Assembly: GCA_028282485.1 (NCBI GenBank)
Contig: JANQHU010000234.1
Coordinates: 1 to 9,447 of the forward strand
Reading direction: 5' to 3'
DNA from: Bacillota bacterium
GTDB lineage: Bacteria > Bacillota > UBA4882 > UBA8346
DNA length: 9,447 nucleotides
The position numbers and the translations under genes are program-made. Below the pieces are notes generated by a model. It was not told where the DNA came from. It worked only from the letters and a program-made list of their open reading frames with translations, and searched no databases. How positions within the stretch are numbered: the stretch's first letter is position 1; each line of letters begins with the position of its first letter. Positions 1-6,778 of this stretch are shown here, piece by piece.

Positions 1-1
1 T

Positions 2-328
2 ACTGCTTCGGCCACTAAAACCGCAGATCTCCGGCGACTTCAGGAGATCTGCGGTCAGTATCTAGGCATCATTCGGGAGCAATCCGGCCTGGAGGCGGCC
101 TTGGCTCAATTAACTAAGCTCAAACAGCCGACCCCGAAAGTGGTAACCGACTTAAGTCCGGATTATTTAGCCTTGCAAGGGATGTATCAGTTAACCTTAC
201 TAATTACGAAAGCCGCTTTAGCCCGAAAGGAAAGTCGAGGCGGTCATTTTCGCGCCGATTTCCCCCAACCTGATTCGGCTTGGCGAAAACATATTTTATT
301 TACCCAGGGCAAAATGGAGGTATTATAA
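2..328 (+). CDS. nadB: L-aspartate oxidase, C-terminal part (5' end outside window)
   Basis: This is the C-terminal 108 residues of an L-aspartate oxidase, the FAD enzyme that oxidises L-aspartate to iminoaspartate as the first step of de novo NAD synthesis. The open frame enters from the left edge with no stop. The visible part is the helical C-terminal domain of the succinate dehydrogenase/fumarate reductase flavoprotein family. The family signature ARKESRGGHFRADFP lies just before the end, followed by a conserved W and the short tail HILF. The FAD and active-site domains are outside the window. The stop codon TAA overlaps the ATG of nadC (TAATG), so the two are almost certainly translationally coupled; nadA would be expected further upstream. 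The TTG at 101 is an internal leucine codon, not a start. Identification is firm from the signature and from the adjoining nadC. Confidence 0.9.
   Translation, partial: TASATKTADLRRLQEICGQYLGIIREQSGLEAALAQLTKLKQPTPKVVTDLSPDYLALQGMYQLTLLITKAALARKESRGGHFRADFPQPDSAWRKHILFTQGKMEVL
21..54. repeat. Perfect 12-bp inverted repeat inside nadB
   Basis: Positions 21-32 (CCGCAGATCTCC) are the exact reverse complement of 43-54, separated by a 10-nt loop. The repeat lies inside the nadB reading frame, where it encodes part of the C-terminal helical domain. No T run follows, so it is not an intrinsic terminator. It could fold as an mRNA hairpin or be coincidental; no function can be assigned. Confidence 0.6.
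316..320 (+). promoter_or_regulatory. Ribosome binding site that fixes the nadC start
   Basis: GGAGG sits inside the last codons of nadB, 7 nt before the ATG at 328. It favours that start over an in-frame ATG at 280, which would add 16 residues not typical of the family and would overlap nadB by 49 nt. Confidence 0.8.
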
Positions 329-1158
329 TGAATTATTTACTATTACAAGCAGTAGTCCGACAAGCTCTCAATGAAGATCTCCAGTTCGGGGATATTACTA
401 CAGCAGCGATTTTTGATCAAAACCAATGGACCGCCGGGGTCTTTCTGGCTAAAGAAGAGGGGATCCTGGCCGGACTTCCGGTAATGCAAGAAGTCTTTGC
501 ACAGCTTAATCCAGCTATTAAAGTCACAGCAATTAAAACCGAGGGTGCAGGACTCCACCAAGGTGATTTCCTAGCCGAGATTCAGGGTCCGGTGCAAGAA
601 ATCTTAACAGGGGAACGGGTGGCCTTAAACTTTTTGCAACGGCTTTCCGGCATTGCCACCAAGACCTTTCGGCTGGGAACCCTAATCAAAGATTATCCGG
701 CCAAAATTGTGGACACCCGCAAAACTACCCCAGGCTTACGAATGCTGGAAAAATACGCGGTTACTCAAGGAGGAGGGACCAATCACCGCTTTTCTTTAGG
801 AGACGCCGTGTTAATTAAGGATAACCATATTGCGGCGTGCGGCTCGATTACTGAAGCCGTTCGGCGGGCTCGCACGGCCATTCCCCACACGATGAAAATA
901 GAAGTAGAAACAGAGACGGGTGAACAAGTACAGGAAGCTTTAGCCGCTGGGGCGGATATTATTATGTTGGACAATATGTCTCCAGACCTGCTTACTCAAA
1001 TGGTGAACCTGATTGGGAAGCAAGCCATTGTCGAAGCTTCCGGTAAAATTGATGAGCATAACATTGTCGCCATTGCTAAAACGGGAGTGGATCTGATTTC
1101 CTGCGGTTCTCTAACTCATTCCGTCAAAGCCTTGGATATTAGCCTGGATCTCAAATAA
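328..1158 (+). CDS. nadC: Nicotinate-nucleotide pyrophosphorylase (quinolinate phosphoribosyltransferase)
   Basis: This enzyme converts quinolinate and PRPP to nicotinate mononucleotide, CO2 and PPi, the step where the de novo NAD pathway joins the salvage routes. The 276-residue protein has the family's usual length. The N-terminal part holds the open-faced sandwich domain (LNEDLQFGDITT near residue 13). The alpha/beta barrel follows, with the LNFLQRLSGIAT segment, the signature TRKTTPGLR, the loop KYAVTQGGGTNHR with its substrate-binding H and R, and the lysine in LIKDNHI. Further on are EVETE and ADIIMLDNM, which supply acidic residues for PRPP/metal binding, then EASGKI and the C-terminal GVDLISCGSLTHS. 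The start at 328 is chosen because it follows a GGAGG site and overlaps the nadB stop by one base, a typical coupled operon junction. No key residue appears to be missing. Confidence 0.97.
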   Translation: MNYLLLQAVVRQALNEDLQFGDITTAAIFDQNQWTAGVFLAKEEGILAGLPVMQEVFAQLNPAIKVTAIKTEGAGLHQGDFLAEIQGPVQEILTGERVALNFLQRLSGIATKTFRLGTLIKDYPAKIVDTRKTTPGLRMLEKYAVTQGGGTNHRFSLGDAVLIKDNHIAACGSITEAVRRARTAIPHTMKIEVETETGEQVQEALAAGADIIMLDNMSPDLLTQMVNLIGKQAIVEASGKIDEHNIVAIAKTGVDLISCGSLTHSVKALDISLDLK

Positions 1159-1252
1159 TCTGTTAAAAATACTAATTCTTTTTTGCAATAGACCGAAATA
1201 AATTAACAGAAAGGCCAAATATTGCTTGAATGCTAAAGGAGATTTGCTGTAA

Positions 1253-1372
1253 ATGCTTGACTTTTTGTTAATCCTCCTTTTTATCATAATTAGTATTTAT
1301 ATTTATTACTATAAAAATCGCCGCAGCAACAAAAAAGGCACTCCCTCTGGGGGATGGCGGCGTTACAAATGA
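1253..1372 (+). CDS. Small single-span membrane peptide, 39 aa
   Basis: A short reading frame starts at ATG 1253 and ends in TGA at 1370-1372. It is preceded by AAAGGAG (1235-1241) at an 11-nt spacing. Residues 4-20 are almost wholly hydrophobic (L, I, F, with a Y-rich end) and form one membrane helix. The remainder is short and strongly basic (KNRRSNKK, then GGWRRYK), predicting a cytoplasmic tail by the positive-inside rule. It lies between nadC and the DUF4272-type gene, with 34 nt before the latter, on the same strand, and shares its N-terminal pattern: M-x-D, an I/L-rich helix, Y at 16, K at 21, R at 23. I do not recognise a family. It may be a genuine micro-protein or a duplicated membrane anchor; comparison of related genomes would decide. 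Confidence rests on the RBS plus the coherent membrane-peptide design. Confidence 0.6.
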   Translation: MLDFLLILLFIIISIYIYYYKNRRSNKKGTPSGGWRRYK

Positions 1373-1406
1373 AATAAAAAATTAACCAAAAGAGGAGACA
1401 TTTCGT

Positions 1407-2243
1407 ATGAAGGATCTTCTCATTGTCAGTATTTTAATTACACTAATTCTCTATGTAATTAATATTAAAGATCGCAAACCGAAACCGGCTGCTCAAGAAG
1501 CACCTGCCTTAACCCCACCGACGGAAAAGGAGATTATTCGCCGGGTCGCTTGTGTCCGCGCTTTAATTATGCGCACCGACTATGAGTATCAATACCAGGA
1601 AAATGTGGTCCCCACTATGAAAGCATATTATGCCGAAGCCGCTCAAAAGATTAATGATTGGCTTTTTCAGGAGGAACTCTTTATCTGGCAGTCCAACGAA
1701 GAGAAGCAGCTTTTTTCGAAAGAGATCGGCACCTGGACCCGGCGGGATCTAATTAATGCCAGTTGGCGGGCCGAAAGTTTAGGAATTTTCTTGTGGGCCT
1801 TATCCTTAATTACCCAGATTCCCAAATATGACGAAAAGTTTAATAAAGCCGAAATATTAAAAAATAGCCGTTTATTAAAACCGAGTAATCGAATTGCGCG
1901 GCGGATCAAACTGCGCTCCAGCGAAGAAATAACCAAAGCTAAAGATACAGCCAAACATTGGCTCTGGCGTTCTAAAACTAATCGGTTCATCGCCGATGAG
2001 ATTCCACCGCCCTCAGGCTATACTTTCGAGCAGCTAATTAAAATCTCGGCGGAAAAAGGGTTTCAGGCCGGGATGAACGAAGCCCCTTTGGCTGACGATT
2101 TTCCGGCCTATAACAAAGCCTACCGGGATTTAACCCAAAAGGAATACCATACCCTCAGTTCTATTGCTATCGAACGCCACCACGCCTTGGCTTGGCTTTG
2201 TGGACTACTCTCTAATTGGGATCAACAACCTACGGAATTATAG
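1407..2243 (+). CDS. DUF4272-type protein with N-terminal membrane anchor
   Basis: This protein of 278 residues has no known function. Residues 3-18 form one hydrophobic helix, followed by a basic stretch (KDRKPKP) and a Pro/Ala-rich linker to about residue 38, so the rest is probably a cytoplasmic domain tethered to the membrane. The soluble part fits DUF4272 as I know that family: an N-terminal segment containing RRVACVRALI, the central signature W-R-A-E-S-L-G-x-F-L-W-A-L (120-132), a basic region around 156-190 with SSEEITKA and HWLWRSK, and a C-terminal signature ERHHALAWLCG (256-266). AGAGGAG (1391-1397) precedes the ATG by 9 nt. It follows nadC and the 39-aa peptide and is closed by a terminator, so it may be read with the NAD genes, although no functional link is evident. 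The family call is by recalled motifs; the anchor is seen directly. Confidence 0.75.
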   Translation: MKDLLIVSILITLILYVINIKDRKPKPAAQEAPALTPPTEKEIIRRVACVRALIMRTDYEYQYQENVVPTMKAYYAEAAQKINDWLFQEELFIWQSNEEKQLFSKEIGTWTRRDLINASWRAESLGIFLWALSLITQIPKYDEKFNKAEILKNSRLLKPSNRIARRIKLRSSEEITKAKDTAKHWLWRSKTNRFIADEIPPPSGYTFEQLIKISAEKGFQAGMNEAPLADDFPAYNKAYRDLTQKEYHTLSSIAIERHHALAWLCGLLSNWDQQPTEL

Positions 2244-2246
2244 AGG

Positions 2247-2298
2247 CCAGGTCCGGGTGGAATGGCTGGGTTAGTCTCCCGAACCTGGTTTCCTTTTT
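2247..2298 (+). terminator. Intrinsic terminator after the DUF4272-type gene
   Basis: An 11-bp stem (2247-2257 with 2278-2288, CCAGGTCCGGG against CCCGAACCTGG, one C-A mismatch) has a 20-nt loop and is followed by TTTCCTTTTT. It begins 3 nt after the upstream stop codon and ends 1 nt before the end of the converging ribH. Read on the - strand the hairpin is not followed by a T run, so it should act mainly on + strand transcripts. Confidence 0.75.
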
Positions 2299-2299
2299 C

Positions 2300-2764
2300 T
2301 TATAGTTGCTGAGCGAGATCCACCATTTCCAAAGCGGCCAGGGCAGCATCCCAGCCTTTATTTCCAGATTTGGTTCCAGCCCGTTCGATGGCCTGTTCAA
2401 TACTATCGGTAGTTAAGACCCCGAAAATGACAGGTACTCCGGTAGCTAAACCTGCACTGGCAACGCCTTTGGAGACTTCGGCTGCCACGTAGTCAAAATG
2501 AGGCGTAGCCCCCCGAATTACGGCTCCGAGACAGATGACTGCCTGGTATTTTCCCGATTGAGCTAATTTTTGGGCAATAAAGGGGATTTCAAAGGCTCCC
2601 GGTACCCAAACCGTGGTTAATTGTGATTCGCTAATTCCGTGGCGTTTAAAGGCATCAATGGCCCCTTCTAATAAATGCTCCGTAATAAAATTATTAAACC
2701 GACTGACCACAAAGGCAAACTGCCACTCTCCATGGGGAGTTAACTTTCCTTCCAACACGCGCAT
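2300..2764 (-). CDS. ribH: 6,7-dimethyl-8-ribityllumazine synthase
   Basis: Lumazine synthase condenses 5-amino-6-ribitylaminouracil with 3,4-dihydroxy-2-butanone 4-phosphate, the penultimate step to riboflavin. Family members form pentamers or 60-subunit capsids in the cytoplasm. The 154-residue length is typical. Visible motifs are SRFNNFI (21-27) with the aromatic residue that stacks on the pyrimidine, VPGAFEIP (54-61), GAVIRGATPHFDYV (80-93) with the catalytic His at 89, FGVLTTD (114-120), and GTKSGNKGWDAA (130-141). The ATG overlaps the ribBA stop by one base (TAATG) and AAAGGAGG lies just upstream, so translation is coupled. It is the last gene of the riboflavin unit and converges on the DUF4272-type gene. 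No - strand terminator with a T run is visible after it. Confidence 0.97.
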   Translation of the reverse strand: MRVLEGKLTPHGEWQFAFVVSRFNNFITEHLLEGAIDAFKRHGISESQLTTVWVPGAFEIPFIAQKLAQSGKYQAVICLGAVIRGATPHFDYVAAEVSKGVASAGLATGVPVIFGVLTTDSIEQAIERAGTKSGNKGWDAALAALEMVDLAQQL

Positions 2765-3975
2765 TATTCTTCCTCCTTTAAATAGTGTCCTAATCTTTTT
2801 TGCTTCGTTTTTAAATAAAAACGGTTAGTTGCCCGAGACGGGATTTGCAGCGGGACCCGCTCGGTAATTTCAATACCGTAGCCTCTCAGTCCGATAAACT
2901 TACGCGGATTATTGGAAAGCAGCCGGATCTTGGTTAAGCCTAGATCTCTTAAAATCTGGGCCCCAATCCCATATTCCCGCAAATCAGATTGAAAACCTAA
3001 TTGCTCATTAGCTTCGACCGTATCCAAGCCGCAATCCTGGAGTTGGTAGGCCTTTAACTTATTTAACAAGCCAATCCCCCGGCCTTCTTGTCGTAAGTAT
3101 AAAATCAAGCCTGCTCCTTCGGCAGTAATTAACTGCATTGCCTGGTCCAGTTGCTCCCCGCAATCACACCGCTGGGAACCAAAAACATCTCCCGTCAAAC
3201 ACTCGGAATGGACTCTTACCAAAGGCGGTTTATCCGGCGCTGCACCGTGAAGTTCTCCATAAACCAAAGCAACGCTTTCCTGACCGTTATAAGAAGCATA
3301 CCCAATCATTTTAAAAGTACCGTATTTATTGGGAATAATGGTTTCAGCTTCCCGCTTGACCAATTGTTCCTGGTTCATGCGATAGGCTACTAAATCGGTG
3401 ACGCTAATCATCTTTAATTGATATTTGGCCGCAAATTTTTCTAAATCATCCCGCCGGGCCATACTTCCATCTTTATTCATAATTTCACAAATTGCCCCCA
3501 CTGGCTGCAAACCTGCTAAGCGGGCCAGGTCCACCGAAGCTTCCGTATGGCCGGTGCGGACCAAGACGCCGCCTTGGCGAGCTACCAGCGGGAAAATATG
3601 GCCAGGGCGGTTAAACTCTTCTTTACCCACCTGGGGATCAGCTAGAGCCTTAATGGTGTCCGCTCTCTCGAAAGCAGAGATCCCCGTGGTGGCCCGGCGG
3701 TGGTCCACCGAAACCGTAAAAGCAGTTCCCATGTACTCCGTATTGCGCTCCGGAACCATAAGGGGCAAATCCAACTCTTTGGCCCGGATTTCTGTTAAAG
3801 TAGTACATAAGAGCCCCCGAGCATTTGTTACAATAAAATTGACCGCTTCAGGAGTGACTAACTCCGCGGCCATTACCAGGTCGCCTTCGTTCTCCCGGTC
3901 TTCATCATCAACGACAATAATCATTTTGCCGGCTCGAATATCATTAATTGCTTCTTCAATCTTATTTAATTGCAT
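2764..3975 (-). CDS. ribBA: Bifunctional 3,4-dihydroxy-2-butanone 4-phosphate synthase / GTP cyclohydrolase II
   Basis: This fused enzyme supplies both precursors of riboflavin. The N-terminal RibB domain (about 1-200) turns ribulose 5-phosphate into dihydroxybutanone phosphate. The C-terminal RibA domain (about 205-403) opens the GTP ring. RibB shows the acidic loop DDEDRENEGDL (23-33), TTGISAFERADT, the FNRPGHIFPL segment and GHTEASVDLA (142-151). RibA shows RVHSECLTGDVFGSQRCDCG (254-273) with Cys259, 270 and 272 as zinc ligands, LRQEGRGIGL (294-303) and SNNPRK (354-359). Both active sites look intact and 403 residues is the normal fused length. The ATG at 3975 has a weak GGGGATG site. An 87-nt gap separates it from queC; it holds no T-tailed hairpin, so read-through from the riboflavin promoter is expected. 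Confidence 0.97.
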   Translation of the reverse strand: MQLNKIEEAINDIRAGKMIIVVDDEDRENEGDLVMAAELVTPEAVNFIVTNARGLLCTTLTEIRAKELDLPLMVPERNTEYMGTAFTVSVDHRRATTGISAFERADTIKALADPQVGKEEFNRPGHIFPLVARQGGVLVRTGHTEASVDLARLAGLQPVGAICEIMNKDGSMARRDDLEKFAAKYQLKMISVTDLVAYRMNQEQLVKREAETIIPNKYGTFKMIGYASYNGQESVALVYGELHGAAPDKPPLVRVHSECLTGDVFGSQRCDCGEQLDQAMQLITAEGAGLILYLRQEGRGIGLLNKLKAYQLQDCGLDTVEANEQLGFQSDLREYGIGAQILRDLGLTKIRLLSNNPRKFIGLRGYGIEITERVPLQIPSRATNRFYLKTKQKRLGHYLKEEE

Positions 3976-4062
3976 TTTGCTTCATCCCCACTCTACTACT
4001 GAAATAGTCTTTTTTAGATTTTTAATCACAATTTGGCTCTGATAGTCATGGCTAAGCTGACT

Positions 4063-4728
4063 TTAGCTATTACTGACATAACTAATGGGATCGGTGAGCC
4101 CGGCCTCGCGAAAACCCTTTAATCTTAAGACACAGCTATCACACCAACCACAAGCCTGGGCGCCCCCGCGATAACAACTGGTAGTTAGGTGTAAAGGGGC
4201 TTTTAGTTTTGTAGCTAAACGGATGATTTCTGCTTTGGAGAGATTGATCAAGGGTGTTTCAATCTTTAAGGCTTGATTGCTAACCCCGCTCTTGGTGCCT
4301 ACCGCTAAAGCGGCGGTAAAAGCCCGAATAAACTCGGGGCGGCAATCAGGATAACCACTATAATCCACCGCATTGACCCCGATAAAAATCCGCTCTGCTC
4401 CCACTACTTCCCCGTAGGCAGCAGCATAACTTAAAAAGATTAGATTCCGCGCCGGGACATAGGTGACCGGAATCTCCTCCGTCGGTTGGTAGTCCGGAAC
4501 CTCAATAGCTGCATCAGTTAAAGCACTCCCTCCCACATTAGCAATCTTAACGACGTAAGGGTTTTGCAAATGATAAAACTTAATTATATCCGCCATAGCC
4601 GTAATCTCTTTGAAGTGACGTTGGCCATAATCAAAGGTTAACGGATAGACTTGATAGCCTTCCGCTAGGGCTGCGCCCAAGCAAGTAGTGCTATCAAGCC
4701 CACCGGATAATAAAACTATCGCTTTCAT
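4063..4728 (-). CDS. queC: 7-cyano-7-deazaguanine synthase (preQ0 synthase)
   Basis: QueC uses ATP and ammonia to convert 7-carboxy-7-deazaguanine into preQ0, a precursor of queuosine in tRNA. The 221-residue length is normal. Seen in order: the N-type ATP pyrophosphatase loop SGGLDSTT (8-15), DYGQRH (33-38), VPARN (91-95), the GVNAVDYSGYPDCRPEF segment (117-133), TPLINLSKAEI (158-168), and the zinc site Cys185, 193, 196 and 199 (S-C-Y, then A-C-G-W-C-D-S-C). All canonical residues are present, so this is probably the ordinary tRNA-modification enzyme. It lies between ribE (30 nt upstream) and ribBA (87 nt downstream) on the same strand, so it should share the FMN-controlled transcript. That location is unusual; queD, queE and queF are not in the window. 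An ATG 18 nt further upstream is less likely because it precedes the ribosome binding site. Confidence 0.96.
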   Translation of the reverse strand: MKAIVLLSGGLDSTTCLGAALAEGYQVYPLTFDYGQRHFKEITAMADIIKFYHLQNPYVVKIANVGGSALTDAAIEVPDYQPTEEIPVTYVPARNLIFLSYAAAYGEVVGAERIFIGVNAVDYSGYPDCRPEFIRAFTAALAVGTKSGVSNQALKIETPLINLSKAEIIRLATKLKAPLHLTTSCYRGGAQACGWCDSCVLRLKGFREAGLTDPISYVSNS

Positions 4729-4733
4729 TGATT

Positions 4734-4740
4734 CACCTCT
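4734..4740 (-). promoter_or_regulatory. Ribosome binding site that fixes the queC start
   Basis: On the - strand AGAGGTG (within GGGGAGAGGTGA) lies 5 nt before the ATG at 4728. The alternative ATG at 4746 lies upstream of this site and has no comparable site of its own, which is why the shorter protein beginning MKAIVLLSGG is preferred. Confidence 0.75.
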
Positions 4741-4758
4741 CCCCATACTTTTTCAGTC

Positions 4759-5391
4759 TCACAAGTAGCCGTTTTCCGCTAAGAAAGCCTTGGTAATCCG
4801 GTTGGCTGGTTTTTCTTCTTCTTGAAACAGATAACGGGCTAATTGGTCCATCTCCAGATTTATTGGGTCCTGGCAACGGGCCAAAGCAAAGGTCGTTTCG
4901 CCAACAGTATGGGGAATCAACGAAACCGTTACCAGGTTTTTTTCAATTTTTTGAATCGTCAAACTAACTCCATTTAAAGCTATCGAACCCTTCACCACTG
5001 CTAATTTAAGCAAAGTGGTCGGGATTTCCACCGTTACTAAGAGGGCATTGCTCTCCTTTTTGAGCTCTACTAGTCGGCCCACTCCATCCACATGGCCACT
5101 GACTAAATGCCCTCCGAGACGCTCGTGCATTGCCAAGGCCGGCTCCAGATTGACCCGTTCCCCAATCTGCAACGAAGCTAAATTAGTTCCCCGAAAGGTC
5201 TCCGGCATCACGTCTGCCTGAAACTCGGTCTCTCCCAAACGGGCCACGGTCAAACAGACCCCATTTACGGCAACACTGTCTCCTAGTTGTAAATCTGGTG
5301 CTAAAACGGTTTTTATTCTTAATACAGCCGCCTTAGCCAGCAGCTTTTTACTAACTATTTGGCCTAAACCCCGAATTAAACCGGTAAACAT
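4759..5391 (-). CDS. ribE: Riboflavin synthase, alpha chain
   Basis: Riboflavin synthase dismutates two molecules of 6,7-dimethyl-8-ribityllumazine into riboflavin and 5-amino-6-ribitylaminouracil, the last step of the pathway; the family acts as a homotrimer. The 210 residues contain the expected two lumazine-binding barrels. The first opens with MFTGLI and holds GDSVAVNGVCLTV (37-49) and MPETFRGTNL (62-71). The second starts around residue 95 with GGHLVSGHVDGVG and holds KGSIALNGVSLTI (134-146) and LIPHTVGETT (158-167). A C-terminal helix follows (QLARYLF). The start lies 16 nt inside the end of ribD, with AGGAGG upstream, consistent with translational coupling. The internal repeat of the G-x-S/V-x-A/L-N-G-V-x-L-T motif is clear and marks this as the alpha-type synthase rather than RibH. 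Confidence 0.96.
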   Translation of the reverse strand: MFTGLIRGLGQIVSKKLLAKAAVLRIKTVLAPDLQLGDSVAVNGVCLTVARLGETEFQADVMPETFRGTNLASLQIGERVNLEPALAMHERLGGHLVSGHVDGVGRLVELKKESNALLVTVEIPTTLLKLAVVKGSIALNGVSLTIQKIEKNLVTVSLIPHTVGETTFALARCQDPINLEMDQLARYLFQEEEKPANRITKAFLAENGYL

Positions 5392-6485
5392 TGGCTCAGC
5401 TCCTCCTGATAGGCTCGAATTAAAAGATCCCCACCCTGATAGGTAACTTCCTTAATTAACAAAGGCTGCTCTCCCCGGGAAGCAATCTCTACCCCGTCAG
5501 CAACAAGGCTGGTGGCTCTCCCACCAATAAAAATGGGAGCGTAAAATAAATAGTACTCATTAACTAAACCACTCTCGATAAACGCGGCATAAATCTGAGC
5601 CCCACCTTCCAGTAACAGAGATTGAACCCCGTTTTGGCCTAAATGCTCCAGCATTTTTACTAAATCAATTCTCCCGTCGGTTGCTTGCTGAATTACCCGC
5701 ACCCCTAAGGCCTGCAAATGGTTAATCTTCACTTCCGGGGCTTGCTGATTACAAAAGACCAGCAAATTTTCCGGATTTTCTTGAACAAGGCGCTGTGTTT
5801 CACTTATTTGCAGAGAGGAATCCAATAAAACTTTCAAAGGTTGCCGCTGGCCCCGGGGCTCGAACCGATTGGTTAAAGCCGGATTATCTTGAAGGAGAGT
5901 CCCCCTACCGATTAAAATAGCCCCCACTTGAGCGCGTAGGCCGTGGACAACTTTACGGGAGGCCTCTCCGGTAATCCAACGAGTCTCTCCGGCAGCCCCA
6001 TTAATTTTACCGTCCAAACTAGCGGCCGATTTCATGATCACCCAGGGCCGCTTGGTCAAAGCATGATAAAAAAAACTGCGATTAAGTTCCAACGCCTCCT
6101 GCCGACAAAGTCCTCTCTCCACGACTACTCCCGCCGCTTGAAGACGGCTCCCACCACAACCAATGACACAAGGGTTGGGATCGGCAACAGCCATCTTTAC
6201 TTTACTGAGCCCGGCCTTTAAAATGGCCTCGGTACAGGGCGGAGTGCGCCCGTGGTGATTACAGGGTTCTAAAGTTACATACAGGGTGGCCCCCGCCGGA
6301 TCCCTGTGGCAAGAATGAAGGGCTTCCACTTCGGCATGAGGGTGGCCCGGCCCGCGATGCCAGCCTTCGCCGATGATCTGGCCGTCTTTAACAATTACCG
6401 CTCCCACCATGGGATTGGGATAAGCGCTAAACTCTCCTTGTTTACTAAGGGTCAGAGCCCGCTCCATGTAAAAACGTTCTTCCAT
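5376..6485 (-). CDS. ribD: Bifunctional diaminohydroxyphosphoribosylaminopyrimidine deaminase / 5-amino-6-(5-phosphoribosylamino)uracil reductase
   Basis: RibD carries out the second and third steps from GTP to riboflavin: deamination of the pyrimidine, then NADPH-dependent reduction of the ribosyl side chain. The 369-residue protein has the usual fused layout. The N-terminal cytidine deaminase-like domain (1-145) shows NPMVGAVIV, the zinc/catalytic HAE (50-52), and EPCNHHGRTPPC with zinc ligands Cys75 and Cys84. The C-terminal reductase domain (147-369) shows KSAASLDGKI (152-161), WITGEASR (170-177), GRGTLLQDNPALTNR (193-207) and LLLEGGAQ (290-297). AAGGAG lies 8 nt before the ATG. It is the first gene behind the FMN riboswitch and terminator, and its end overlaps ribE by 16 nt. 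Both halves look catalytically complete. Confidence 0.97.
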   Translation of the reverse strand: MEERFYMERALTLSKQGEFSAYPNPMVGAVIVKDGQIIGEGWHRGPGHPHAEVEALHSCHRDPAGATLYVTLEPCNHHGRTPPCTEAILKAGLSKVKMAVADPNPCVIGCGGSRLQAAGVVVERGLCRQEALELNRSFFYHALTKRPWVIMKSAASLDGKINGAAGETRWITGEASRKVVHGLRAQVGAILIGRGTLLQDNPALTNRFEPRGQRQPLKVLLDSSLQISETQRLVQENPENLLVFCNQQAPEVKINHLQALGVRVIQQATDGRIDLVKMLEHLGQNGVQSLLLEGGAQIYAAFIESGLVNEYYLFYAPIFIGGRATSLVADGVEIASRGEQPLLIKEVTYQGGDLLIRAYQEELSQCLPV

Positions 6486-6553
6486 TTTGCTTCTCCTTGT
6501 AAGGGTAAAAGAAACTAACCTCCGGTTCGAGCTAAGCTTCCTATAAAGTTGGC

Positions 6554-6603
6554 AAAAATAAAAACCTGAAAAAGATCTTTCGAAAAAGACAGACTCCTTC
6601 AGG
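6554..6603 (-). terminator. Riboswitch-controlled intrinsic terminator
   Basis: Read on the - strand, CCTGAAGGAG (from 6603) pairs with CTTTTTCAGG (ending 6565), including two G-U pairs. Above a small internal loop is a second stem, TCTTT/AAAGA, closed by a TTCG tetraloop. A T-rich tail (TTTTTATTTTT) follows. It lies 18 nt beyond the riboswitch and about 70 nt before ribD, as expected for transcription attenuation. Its first arm (plus-strand 6596-6603) is perfectly complementary over 8 nt to the first half of riboswitch P1 (6746-6753), giving a candidate antiterminator. Confidence 0.88.
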
Positions 6604-6621
6604 CTAAAAAGTAGCTTTTTG

Positions 6622-6755
6622 AACCTTCTTCCATCCAGACTCTACTGTCGGCTTTGGAATCACACCAAATCTGCCGGTATTTAGACCAGCTCGCGGGCTA
6701 CGTTTTTACAAAAACGATTACCGCCGGTTCGGAATTACACCGAATCCTGAAGGTA
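6622..6755 (-). promoter_or_regulatory. FMN riboswitch (RFN element)
   Basis: The - strand reads as a nearly complete RFN element: GTGTAATTCCGAACCGGCGGTA, split here as GTGTAATTCCG then ACCGGCGGTA, followed by GTAGCCCGCGAGC, then TTTGGTGTGATTCCAAAGCC and GACAGTAGAGTCTGGATG. P1 is ACCTTC (from 6754) with GAAGGT (ending 6623). The variable arm between the GGCGGTA and CCCGCGAGC blocks carries a short hairpin (CGTTTTTGTAAAAACG). Members of this class bind FMN and usually switch downstream genes off. Here it precedes a terminator and then ribD, so high FMN should stop transcription of ribD, ribE, queC, ribBA and ribH. The match to the consensus is strong enough to be confident of class and strand. 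Confidence 0.96.
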
Positions 6756-6778
6756 GTATGTAGTTGTTTAGTCTATTT

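Noticed and set aside
280..327. Upstream in-frame start for nadC
   Set aside because: It would add 16 residues outside the family's usual beginning and overlap nadB by 49 nt, while GGAGG is placed correctly for the ATG at 328.
1160..1209. Possible terminator after nadC (CTGTTAA and TTAACAG)
   Set aside because: The arms are only 7 bp, AT-rich, 36 nt apart and not followed by a T run.
3425..4042. 205-codon + strand reading frame opposite ribBA
   Set aside because: It runs antisense to the conserved RibB domain, has no family signature, and is best explained as a shadow of ribBA.
3976..4062. Separate promoter or terminator between queC and ribBA
   Set aside because: The only hairpin on the - strand is a 5-bp stem without a T run, and candidate -35/-10 pairs such as TTGTGA with GACTAT are too weak to claim.
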